From Acarospora socialis (Eukaryota > Ascomycota > Lecanoromycetes > Acarosporales > Acarosporaceae): a stretch of DNA of 64,000 bases. A program made the translations under genes and the position numbers. The stretch is taken from contig JAMYGW020000013.1 of NCBI GenBank assembly GCA_025617375.2, positions 186,001 through 250,000 on the forward strand, in the 5' to 3' direction. Shown here piece by piece: positions 13,801 through 23,192 of this stretch (positions are counted from its first letter, which is position 1; every line of letters begins with the position of its first letter). The notes beneath the pieces are model-generated. The model had not been told where the DNA came from. It saw nothing but the letters and a program-made list of their open reading frames with translations, and searched no databases.

Positions 13801-15636
13801 CGAAGAGACGTAGAAAAGCTGAGATAGAAACTGGTCTTCCTATCCTCGATGCAGAAGTTCAGAGAACCCAGATTAAACTCGAAGAGATGAAAAGAGAGAT
13901 ATACCGACTCGAGTTAGAGGTCCAGAAGGGGCTCGAAGGTCGTAAGAGTCTTGTCGAGGAACTCGAAGGTCTTGGTGTTGATACGGGAGATATGCCACTG
14001 GCACAGCTACAGGCGAAGAAGGATGAAATACTAGAGCTGCAGCAGACAGCAGGGGCTAAGTCAGGTTAGTAAGATGTCACTTCGCTCGCCCAGATATACG
14101 TTTGAAGTCGGCATATCTTGGCAGAGGAGCCCTCTGGCTTGATAGTCATCTCATACTCATTTTGTATCCGGCGTTTCAGCAGCGCCGACAGAAATGAACT
14201 TGCACTCGCCACCTCTAGCCCCTATCCTTCCGCTACGACCGCCGACTGCGGATCACGTTGGCGACGCTAGACATAGTGACCGCGCGGATCTCGAGTCTCA
14301 AGTCACTATAGTCGAACACGCGGATCCAGCGCAAGCGCCACCAACATCTAATCGCTCGCGATCCAGCACGTCAGAACGGCCAGTAGAGACGAGTACTCAG
14401 GACCTCATGGACATATCAAGTAGCGACGAGGAAGAGGGCGAGATCACTGACAACTTGCAACAGGGGATAACTGATGAGACTGCGGCTTTTGAACATGAAC
14501 ACGGTGATACTGATGAGCAGCTAAGAAAAGGCTCAGCAGATTCAATAACAACCCGGGATAGCTCCGGTCAACGTCGACAACTGTCGAGCCTAAGTTTCCA
14601 AGATGAGAACCCACCTGATGCAAGTCAGCTTGTACCCTCTGTTGACCATACCGTGGAGAGTCCTTCACCGAAGGTACAGATTCAAGGGACAAGTCAGATC
14701 CTTACTATGGTAGGAGATGTTCCGAAGGAGCCAGTTGACAGCCCTCGACAGTCTCTTGAGACGGGGAGTCATTCTGAGAAGCCTCCTGAAGCTGAGGTGT
14801 CTGAAGACTCTAGCGATCTTGCTGATTCTGAAATCTATGAACCTCCCGAGCCCATTGCAACAGCTAGCACAGAATTGGAACAGCCGAATACACCACCTCT
14901 GAGTCCAGTTCTAGCCAATGCAAGTTCTCAAATCGAGAAGGAGAAACATCTGACTCCTACCGCTGCGCAAGAAACAGTGTCAGCAACTGCGACATTTCAG
15001 ACAGTGGAAATACCCAGTACTGTAGAGCCCGTAAAGGTGCGTACCAGGCTCAAACCTACATTGGCTCAGTTTGCTCATATACGATTAGGGTGTAACCTCA
15101 GTAGTACCACTGAAGACAGAACACTTTGTCTCTTACGAGAGCCCGTTGAAGCAGTTCAAGGCATATCGATATCATCCGAGATATATTTCAGAAGTCCCTA
15201 GTGGATTTCGCTCCATGACATACAGTCACAACATCAACGCAGATATGCCAATCTGTCGGTATGAAACTGCTGGGGGCATATGTAATGACAGCTCTTGCGA
15301 CAGTCAACATTTTCGGAATATGGGTTTGAGTGGTGCGTTGAAGGAGTCAGCTAAACCTACTACCTCCATTTCCATTTCATCTTATTCCTGTTGTGCTTAT
15401 GTCCGCTGGCTGACACAGGAATATTAACCCTTGCAGATGACATGATCCTCGTACAAATGGGTTCCATACACGAAGGTCGCACACCCCAAGAAAGAGACGA
15501 ATACGTAAACGGCCTGAAGCAGATCATCCAAGATATGCGAGGAAGGAAAGTCAAAGATTTCAATACCGTTGCATCGGAAATTGCTGCCTACCGCACTAGG
15601 TTCCTCAAGGACCCTTCTAGGGTTCTATTGCTGTGA
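10814..15636 (+). CDS. red1: Red1-type C3H zinc-finger protein of nuclear RNA surveillance
   Basis: Six exons: 10814..11435, 11492..11686, 11737..14064, 14180..15040, 15120..15332, 15437..15636; about 1472 residues. The diagnostic part is at the C-terminus: FKAYRYHPRY, GFRSMTYSHNI, then a Cys3His finger (CRYETAGGICNDSSCDSQHF; C-x8-C-x4-C-x3-H, near residue 1380), matching the zf-C3H1 domain of fission yeast Red1 and animal ZFC3H1. Upstream the protein is mostly disordered, Pro-rich at the start, with EEGELSD and acidic DMDIEDAE patches and a Glu/Ala/Lys-rich coiled coil before the fourth exon. Red1 scaffolds the MTREC/PAXT-like complex that feeds RNAs to the nuclear exosome (family knowledge). 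The fourth intron (15041..15119) is my least certain joint: a second acceptor at 15101 also keeps frame. Confidence 0.85.
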
Positions 15637-16234
15637 GCCCATGTTGCGCCACGCGGGCGGCTTCGCAGCCGACTGCTCTTAGCCGCTCGTGTTTTCGAAA
15701 GACGACCTTTGGCTTTGGACAGTACTATGCTTCGCGCATGATGTCTAGTCGTCGACATTTGCTACCAAACAGTCACCCATCTGAGCTGCAGGGACAGCAA
15801 CTTCTTTCTTCTTTGTCCTTATACCCTTTATTGCAGGAGTGTTGATGTCAGCGAGCATACTGAATCGGCGTTAATCGCCCTCATATGGCCGGCGACATTG
15901 ATGCATGCCCTCGACGGAATAACAGCTATGATACAGACTGTGGAGGAGATCGTAAGGTCGCCGATCGCGGGCGGCAATTTCTGTAATAAGAAAGCAAGGC
16001 ATGGCTCTTAGGGTCAGTACCCTGCGGCGAGGAATATGGTCGCATATGTATACCTTAGCCAAAGCTAGAAGCAGTAACAATATGTCATGTCAAATACGAG
16101 CATGTTCCTACCAGACATATCACTATGCGTTGTAGAAATCTCACTACCCTAACCACCAAGATTCGATGACACTCACGCACTCTTCGAAAGAAGAAGCTAA
16201 ATACGATTGTAGGCAAGCATGGTGTCTGGTACTA
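15637..16234. other. Intergenic, nothing recognised
   Basis: About 600 bases after the Red1-like gene up to the inverted-repeat element. No ORF with coding character, no RNA gene and no repeat was seen. Confidence 0.5.
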
Positions 16235-16397
16235 AGGCTATTGGCAAAATTCTCCGCCCCCCCATACTTTGATTTTTGAGGAGATACAGAGACGATTTCA
16301 TACTAATCCGATTTTTGCTCTGAAAAAAACTGATATTGAAGGTCGCCCAGAAGGTGGGGGGAGGTCTAAGGGTGGCGAAGATTTTTGCCAATAGCCT
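16235..16397. mobile_element. MITE-like element with inverted ends and TA target duplication
   Basis: The left end reads AGGCTATTGGCAAAA and the right end is its reverse complement; the similarity extends inward about 28 bases per side with a few mismatches and one length difference. The unit is flanked by TA on both sides (16233-16234 and 16398-16399), as expected for Tc1/mariner-type insertion. At 163 bases it cannot encode a transposase, so it would be a non-autonomous (Stowaway/mariner-like) MITE. The interior has no ORF of note. An alternative is a chance or structural inverted repeat; a second genomic copy would settle it. Confidence 0.6.
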
Positions 16398-16505
16398 TAT
16401 TTATCTTTTAGCACCTTCCTCTACTGCCAAGATGGCGCTCGTATCTACCCTTCTATTACGGAAACTTCTCTTATCATCAACTCTTTCGATGTCTTTACCC
16501 TCTAC

Positions 16506-17046
16506 CTCTAGACTTGTGTCTCCTCCAATCAGTTCAGATTGCCATACAAAGCTCTTGAAAAGACCCTTTCCTCTCTATTCAGTGGCACATTTCCAGTCCT
16601 GGCATCGACAGCCTTCATCCTCTATTATCAAGGCAAAGACCTCACTGCTATTAGAACTCTGCTTGCATCCATCAACTCAACCCTCGATCATCATACCAAA
16701 GAGCTCGAATGTCACACTGAAGAGCTTGAAAATCACACTAGAGAGCTTGGGTGAATTGATTCTCGCCTTGAACAGCACAGCAAAGAACTTGGACACATTG
16801 ATTCTCGCTTGAATTGTCTTGACAGCCACGCTTCAATGGTATGTTTACTATAGCATTACTGACTGTAGAACTTAGCTAATTGGTTAATAGTCGGGCCGAT
16901 CTCATTAAAGATGAGTGGAGTCTCTGGTAACTGGAGTTTGAGTTCATAGGTTCGGATGGGAGGTGTGATATTCAGCACCCAAGAAATAGTAGCATAAGCT
17001 TTCTAAAATTGGCGGCAGATTTCCTGCAACCTTTGTTTGACGTGTA
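16506..17046 (+). pseudogene. Decayed gene with short heptad-like repeats
   Basis: From 16506 a coding-like frame runs through YKALEKTLSSLFSG and a run of short repeats of the form HTKELE / HTEELE / HTRELG, then hits a stop at 16753; the repeats continue after it in the same frame (SRLEQHSKELGHIDSRLN). A plausible intron, GTATGT to TTAATAG (16839..16890), follows. The downstream part reads RADLIKDEWSLW, a stop, then EFEFIGSDGR and a clean ending FLKLAADFLQPLFDV before TAA at 17046. The downstream frame does not match the intron phase. I therefore see at least three lesions in what was a small coiled-coil protein gene. I do not recognise the family. It lies about 110 bases from the MITE-like element, so the insertion may be in its promoter. 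Confidence 0.5.
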
Positions 17047-17557
17047 ATGTTTAGACAGAGTTGGGACGAGGTGGAGAGAGGTGGAGGTGAAAGTGGGACT
17101 TTCTGGTGGAAGGAGGGGTTGGGATGAGAGGGAAGGGACGTGGTTGGTCTTGGTGAAGGCTGGAGAATAGGTGCTTACGCTACTACTTGTCACGGAAGGG
17201 AATGTGTGAAATTGTTACAGGCTCGGCTGTCCCCGAACACTGGTATCCTGGATCAAGCCCAAATAGTCCAGGCGAAGTTACTGATACGAGGAGCGCTTTC
17301 TGCCTCAAGGGCTTAAGGTAATGACGGAGTATATATCTGGTTCGTATGAAGTGTATCTATCTTAGAATTACATTGTCCCTTCCCATTAGGGGTCGTCTGT
17401 CTCACTCTCAATCTCGCCTTGCCCTGCCGCGCTGAGGTAAAGTATCGAATGGAGTCAAGAGAGTGAGAGAACAATCTCGAGCGCTAGCACCTTGGCAGCT
17501 AGGTCCGGCCAGCCATGACCTTAGCTGGATAAACAAAACTCCAAACAGACCAGCCGA
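17047..17557. other. Intergenic, nothing recognised
   Basis: Spacer between the decayed gene and the 3' end of the secreted-protein gene. No supported gene or repeat. Confidence 0.5.
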
Positions 17558-18196
17558 TCACTGGGACGTGGCTTCCGACGACGTTTTCGACGACAAAGAC
17601 AAACCCGGGCTGGTCCGCCTGCAACCTCCCGACAAGCACGTCGTCAGACATCTCAGCAGACTGGTCTTCGGACGTTTGGCGCAGTATTCCTCGGGCGACT
17701 CCTCGAGGTCCGTCAAGGGCTCCGCCCAGATGGCGATGTCGAAGAGGTTCGCGTAGGTGTTGCTTGAGCCTCCCTGACCGTCCTGGCCGGCGATGCACTG
17801 GTCGATGATCCAGCTCAACTCCCTCTTGAGGGCGTCCCAGTTGAATTTCACGGTCGCGTCGGGATCGTGCAGACTGACGCCCAGCGTGCACGAGGCCTCG
17901 CTGCCGAAGTATTGCGGGAGCTTGTAGCGGGGATTGGTGGCCGTGGCGCTGAAACGGCCGCCCATCAAGGCCATGCCGGACGCCCCGTTCATCGAAAAGC
18001 GCACGTCCTCGCCGATGACTGTATCCGGCACCTGTTGCAAGGCCTCTTTGCAGTGCTGTAGATTAATTCTCGTGCCGTAGGTAGGTGTACAGACAATCGA
18101 GCGCTTTTGAAGCGTTTGGCCCGGTGATATGGGGTCGGGCGTGGGAGCTGCGAGGATGGTCGGTAGGAGCCAAAGAAGGCATAGTTTGCTATACAT
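17558..18196 (-). CDS. Small secreted protein with Kex2-like site
   Basis: Single-exon ORF of 212 residues starting at the ATG at 18196. The N-terminus is a clear signal peptide (MYSKLCLLWLLPTILAA, cleavage probably after Ala17), followed by a short Pro-rich propeptide ending in a dibasic Lys-Arg (QKRS, about residues 31-34), a typical Kex2 processing site. The mature part has several Cys residues and a plausible fold around NYxLPQYFG-like and ELSWIIDQCI segments. I do not recognise a domain. Proteins of this type are common in fungal secretomes and many are uncharacterised. The last 40 residues are Ser/Thr/Arg-rich and differ in character, so an unrecognised 3' intron is possible. Secretion is well supported; function is unknown. 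Confidence 0.75.
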   Translation of the reverse strand: MYSKLCLLWLLPTILAAPTPDPISPGQTLQKRSIVCTPTYGTRINLQHCKEALQQVPDTVIGEDVRFSMNGASGMALMGGRFSATATNPRYKLPQYFGSEASCTLGVSLHDPDATVKFNWDALKRELSWIIDQCIAGQDGQGGSSNTYANLFDIAIWAEPLTDLEESPEEYCAKRPKTSLLRCLTTCLSGGCRRTSPGLSLSSKTSSEATSQ

Positions 18197-19011
18197 TGCG
18201 ATGAAGAGGTTGGAAAAAGAAGAGAGAATGAAAGACCGTGGCGAGCGACAGTATTCTACTTAAAGGAGAGGGCGGAGCCCGGCAGACGAGAATTGGAGCG
18301 AGTCATGATATACACTGGAGGGCCGCCTTCAAGCTCCTTTGGCAGATTAAGTCCGTCTTATCTTGTCTCCACCTCACGCCTTGGCAGGTACAGAAAGTCC
18401 TCTGACGTTTGAGGCAGAAAATTGTGAAACATGATGAGGCAGTTTCATGGATGCTCGCCAGTGAACTTCCATCGCTAGAACCATCAGAGAGGATGGGCCG
18501 ATGGTGTGACAATCACAACAGCCACGGCAATGATATGGCAATTCAAAGAAACCAACGAGATTCAATCGAGTAATCAAGCAAAACGAGAAGCCGTGGGAGC
18601 GCTGATAGTAGCAGCATGACTGCAGGCTATCAGTTATCCCAATAGCTGAAAAGTTAACTCATCAAAGTAAAACATTATTCTTCAGATCATGATAACTCAG
18701 GATCATAAGGATCTCACCAGCTTGCTGAGAGTTTGGCCACCACCGGCTGCACCGGCTCTATTCGGAAAGTATGGTACGAGGTTTATTCCAATATCAACTG
18801 ATCTGAAAGCCGTCACTCTGTTCGAAGGATGCGGCGCGGGACGTCAATCATGATGACATAAGCGAGTCAAGTTTGGTGTTCGACCAACACCAGAGTGTCA
18901 GCACGACGCAGTATCCACACTCTCGTCTCCTGTACGATTATACGAAGTCAGTTCAGTGTTGAAAAATAGCTTTGACTTCATACCCAATACCAACGGATAT
19001 CCTGCTTCACC
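18197..19011. promoter_or_regulatory. Divergent promoter region
   Basis: 815 bases between the divergent secreted-protein gene and the mRNA export factor gene; both promoters should lie here. No further gene seen. Confidence 0.45.
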
Positions 19012-20587
19012 ATGGATCGGAGTTTAGATGAAGTTATCTCTGAACGTCAGGTACGACAGCGCCTTGCAACGTTCACCTCCATTGTCAGAGCTCATGCACA
19101 GATCCTTGCCCTGGTCTAGATTCTGATGCTAAGCCTTATCAGAGAGCAAACACGCGTGGTCGCAGAGATCGTCGACAGGACAATTGGCCGCGTGATGGCG
19201 TAAGAAAGGTATGCATCGTCCATTCCCTGAGCGCCTCAGCAAGACACCGACCTTCAATCGCTGTATAAGGTTATAGAAGTTGACCGTCGACATGTAACAG
19301 GTTCTCCTACCTCATTCCTCCTGTGCCGCCTCCAGTCGTATCCGCAACAGCATCTCCTAGTCGTGTCAAATACCGGCGGACTTGACTTCAGTGCTCTACG
19401 ATACAGAATGTGTACACTCAACTGGATGACATTCCGCTGACCTAGTCCTCTCTTCCTCTGTTGATGATAGTCGTATACGAGGAACGAGTCTAGTAACATT
19501 GATCGGTGGGTCTGACTCCATTGCGTCCCGCTCCAACGACATATATGCTTATCAGATGTCACAACAGTGACTGGGTACATGACAAGTTCGAAGATGACCG
19601 CGACGGTAAGGCTGCAATGACGAGCAAAGAGCCAGAGAGAGACTCATAGCGATCCAGCCCGCCAGTCGTACAGAGGTTCACGAAATCGGACTATAGATCG
19701 TTACTCACCAGAGGCAGAAGCGTAGGTTTCCCCACATCCATTGAATAGCTGGCAACTAAGTTTTGTCCACCAGCCCTCGCAGCGGCGCCAAACTCCGCGT
19801 CGAAAACCTCCATTATGACCTCACGGAAGAAGACCTAGAAGTACGCCTTTCCGCTCCCGAAATCTCATAACCATACCAACCAAAACCCCTCAACCAGGAC
19901 CTCTTCACGCGCATTGGCCCCATCCTCTCCCTCTCCCTGCGCTACGACCGCGCGGGCCGCTCCGACGGCACCGCCTTCGTCACCTACGAGTTCCTCTCCG
20001 ACGCCCGCCTCGCCATCCGCGAGTTCGACGGCGCCAACGCCAAAGGCCAACCCATTCGCCTAATCCTCATGCCCACCGCCCCCAGCAGAACCGTCAGCAG
20101 GAACCCATTCGATACCGCGCAGAAGCCCGGCCGGAGTCTCTTCGAGCGCATCGAAGCCCCGAAATCGAGAGCTCGGAGCGCGAGTCCAGGTCGGCCGCGA
20201 GCGACGGATACGTCGAAACCCGCGCCGGAGGGGATTGATCGATATGTGCCCGGCCAGCGCTCGAGATCGCCTACGCGGCGTCGGGGAGGTGATGGTAGGG
20301 GAAATGGTGGGCGGAGACCCGGAGCGAGGAGGGAAGAGAGCGGACATGGCCGTGGACAGGGCCGTGGCCGTGGGGACGGGAGGATGACGGCTAATGGGAG
20401 GCCGAGGAAGACGCAGGAAGAGCTCGATGCAGAGATGGAGGATTATTGGGGCGGGAATAAGGAGGGCGGAGGGGCAGGCGGACAGGTCGCGGCTGGCACT
20501 GCGCAGAATGGTGGTGCGGGCGCGAATGCGGCGGCCGATGTGCCGGACGTCATGGTTGATGATGAGGACATTGAGATGATTGAGTAG
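19012..20587 (+). CDS. mlo3: ALY/REF mRNA export factor (Yra1/Mlo3)
   Basis: Exon 1 (19012..19050) encodes MDRSLDEVISERQ, the N-terminal box of Yra1/Mlo3 proteins. Exon 2 (19143..19208) is basic and ends PRDGVRK. A later exon contains NSDWVHDKFEDDRD and ends at 19605; then 19658..19721, 19774..19840 and 19898..20587, all phase-matched. The last three encode an RRM: KLRVENLHYDLTEEDLE (RNP2) and GTAFVTYEF (RNP1), followed by an Arg/Gly-rich tail and the acidic C-terminal box typical of REF proteins. Yra1 couples transcription and splicing to mRNA export through Mex67 and the TREX complex. The 5' boundary of the exon ending at 19605 could not be fixed: acceptors near 19555 or 19567 need a phase that exon 2 does not provide, so a small extra exon may lie in 19209..19562. 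Confidence 0.87.
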
Positions 20588-20930
20588 ACTGCTTTTGGAC
20601 TTGGACGGTTTAGAATAGGTTGCTAGAGGGTTGGGTGTGGTATGAATAGTCATAGGCTTGAGTTTGGTCGATTCTGTACGGGTATTTGTCAGATCAAGAA
20701 CTCTCCTCTTTCTTCGAGGACATGTCCTTTGTCTGCGAAGCACGTTTGCATTTAAACACAAAGACGGTTTCGCTCCATTACGGATGCGTAAGACGTAACG
20801 TTAGACGGAATCTCGTCACGTACAACTACAGAAAGGGTATCTAATCTACAACTTCCCCCCCACGCCGCCCTCTCCCCTCCCCTCCTCTCTTCTCCTCCGC
20901 TCAGGCCGGTGCAAGTAGGCTACCTCAGCA
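20588..20930. other. Intergenic, convergent 3' ends
   Basis: Short spacer between the 3' ends of the export factor gene and the STRAP-like gene. The part next to the STRAP stop is a strong CT-rich tract on the plus strand. No gene seen. Confidence 0.5.
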
Positions 20931-22286
20931 CTACCGCCACAACCCATAAGAATTACTGCAAAACTTCCACAACTTGATCGTACCATCCTCGCTGCCCGTA
21001 GCATAGAGCTTACCATCGGGCGAGAAGCTGACCGACCAGATGGAGCCATGATGGCCCTTATACACATCGAGCTGCTTCTCCTCGTCGAAGTCGTACACGC
21101 GCACCCACGTATCGGCGGAGCCGCCCGTGACGAAGCGGCGCTGTTCGCCGTGCAGCGCGACGCTGGCGATCTCGTAAGGGGTTTTGATGCATTTGACGAG
21201 GCGGCCGGGTTCGAGACCGTCGAAGAAGTAGGCGCTGTTGCCGGCCGCGACGCTGAGGATGCCGGCGCTGCTGCCGGTGCCGTCGGACGAGAGGGTGTTG
21301 AGCTCGCAGCTGCCGACGATGCCTTCGACGTCGTGTTCCTTGATGGGCGAGCGCGAGCGCAGGTCCCACCAGCGAATCTTCTTGTCGTCGGAGGCGGTGA
21401 CGAGGATGTTGAGGTCGGTGCCCCAGACGATGGACTTGATGGTGCCGCCGTAGACGCCCGGGCCGATTTCGTAGCTGGGGGTTGGGACGGGGTTGGGGTT
21501 GGCGAGTGGGGCGCACGCGCCGTTGGGGCTAGTGGGAGATGAGGAATTGCTGCTGCTGCCGCGGGAGAGGTCGAAGATGCGGAGTTTCTTTTCCGCGCCG
21601 CCGGTGGCCAGGACTTGCGGGCGTGGCTGGGCGGGGAAGGCGACGGCTCGGACGATGTGGGCGTGTTGGAGGGTATGGAGACATTCGCCGGTGTGCGTGT
21701 CCCATACTTTGCTGTGGAGGAAGGACAGGTCAGCAATCTAAGACTGCCCCGCGGCGGGGGAGAGCTTGAGCTCACGCTGAGAAGTCGGCGGACCCGGTAG
21801 CAGCAAGAGTGGCGTCGGGGGAGAGACGAGCTTGCCATACGGCGCCTTTATGACCTATGAAGGTTCCAATCCTAGATATAGTGAGCGCGAGGTTACCTTG
21901 CGTGTTGCTCTGGAGCCTTACCAGTCCCCAGTAATGCCATCTCGCAGCATGGGATTATTGTCTGAGTTGATATTAGTGAAGTTCAAGCTTGACATGTCAG
22001 AGGCAGTACCTTTGCATGCAGAGATTAGATAGTACTGATCATCGTCGACGATCGAGGAAAAGCTCAGATGTGTGACTGGACGAGAGTGGCCATGGCAGGT
22101 CAAAGGGACCACTTTAGGCGTTTCTAGAGTAAAGTGGTCAGCTATCGGTGTACTTTGAGCTTCCCAGTCTAGAGCGCTTCCAAAGCCTTTAGGCGCATTG
22201 CTGCAGTAATAGGCAACTTGCTATCTTGAAATCCAGATGCAGCATAGCAGGGGTGAAAGTAAGGTGAGGACCATACCAGATGTCAT
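20931..22286 (-). CDS. STRAP-like WD40 repeat protein
   Basis: Five exons on the minus strand: 22286..22277, 22123..22010, 21961..21922, 21871..21776 and 21711..20931, total 346 residues with matching phases. It starts [20 protein letters not shown] and contains the STRAP hallmark stretch [10 protein letters not shown] - [19 protein letters not shown] repeats follow, with [31 protein letters not shown] and a last blade [14 protein letters not shown]. Length is normal for serine/threonine kinase receptor-associated protein (STRAP, also unrip), a beta-propeller scaffold linked in animals to the SMN complex and TGF-beta signalling. Its role in filamentous fungi is not well defined. The 10-base first exon (ATGACATCTG) is small but gives a correct phase and a good donor. 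A few Ser/Asn/Pro residues form an insert between two blades. Confidence 0.9.
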
Positions 22287-23192
22287 TGCGAGGGTTGTAT
22301 CTTCAACTATTAGATGTACTAAACAGTGACGGCGTTGACGTATTACGGCGTTGACGTATTGCTGATAGAAGTACAATGGTCAAAAAAGAGCGTAGGATTT
22401 AGAGCGTCTTGAGATGTGAACGATCTGGTAAAGATCGGGGGCGTTTGACGTCTATGGAGTGGTCAAGAAATTCGTGAAGCTGGTCATTAGATCGTAGATA
22501 TTCGTGATATGGGTCAACTTGAGCCCTCAAAAAGTAGCGAGAGTGGTGTTCGTCCTCAGTATAAAGGTCGCAGAGACTCGGCGAACTGAGCTCAGTCGTT
22601 CATTTCTTTGAACACAGCGCCCGCCCGTCTATGGAGGTCATTCACAGCTGGGTACAGTACGATGCTTGCAGCCCACCGCCGGGCCAAATTGATCCGGTGC
22701 CCGACGCTAGTCCTCTCCAGCTCCATATCATCACTGAACCCTAGACAATAATGATATTCATGAGGGACTCCATGGAGCCGGGAGTGCAGTAGATTTAAGG
22801 AAATCAGCGATGATGATGTCTCTATAACCTTTTGGCCCGACATGGCCTACTCTCATTACTCAAAGCCTTCCCACTGATGATTTTGAGTGGACCACCCTAG
22901 CAACAAAGGCAATGATTACATGAGGATCAACCTTTATGAAGTTCAGATATTCCATCTTCGAGTGCAGGAGGGTTATTGTTGTACGGAGTATCCGACTTGG
23001 ACTTATTCTAACACCACTCGAGCTGGGAGACGATGCATACTGCTACTGCAAATTAGTAAATATAAAGCCTTTAGCATGAGACGAAGACTACAACACTTCC
23101 CAAGTCTTACGTGCTACTGTAAACAAATCTCCTAGACTCCTCCAACCCAATCTACTTCATCAAAACCCATTATTATTCTTCCACCAGCGTTC
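22287..23192. promoter_or_regulatory. Divergent promoter region, STRAP / Doa1
   Basis: About 900 bases holding the promoters of two divergent genes. It contains a tandem direct repeat of 16 bases (about 22330..22361, CGGCGTTGACGTATT twice). No coding sequence is supported; an 83-codon minus-strand frame at 22592..22843 shows no recognisable features. Confidence 0.45.
22330..22361. repeat. 16-bp tandem direct duplication
   Basis: Two adjacent copies of GGCGTTGACGTATTRC-like sequence in the promoter interval upstream of the STRAP-like gene. TTGACGTATT resembles a half CRE/bZIP-type site (TGACGT), so the duplication doubles a possible bZIP site. Regulatory meaning is inference. Confidence 0.5.

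Noticed and set aside
20060-20761. 233-codon minus frame antisense to the RRM gene
   Set aside because: GC-rich antisense shadow of the Mlo3/Yra1 last exon, with no domain.
20846-21838. 330-codon Ser/Ala/Pro-rich minus frame
   Set aside because: Shadow of the STRAP-like last exon; the true frame gives WD repeats.
22592-22843. 83-codon minus frame in the STRAP-Doa1 promoter
   Set aside because: Short, motif-free, and lies in a divergent promoter.
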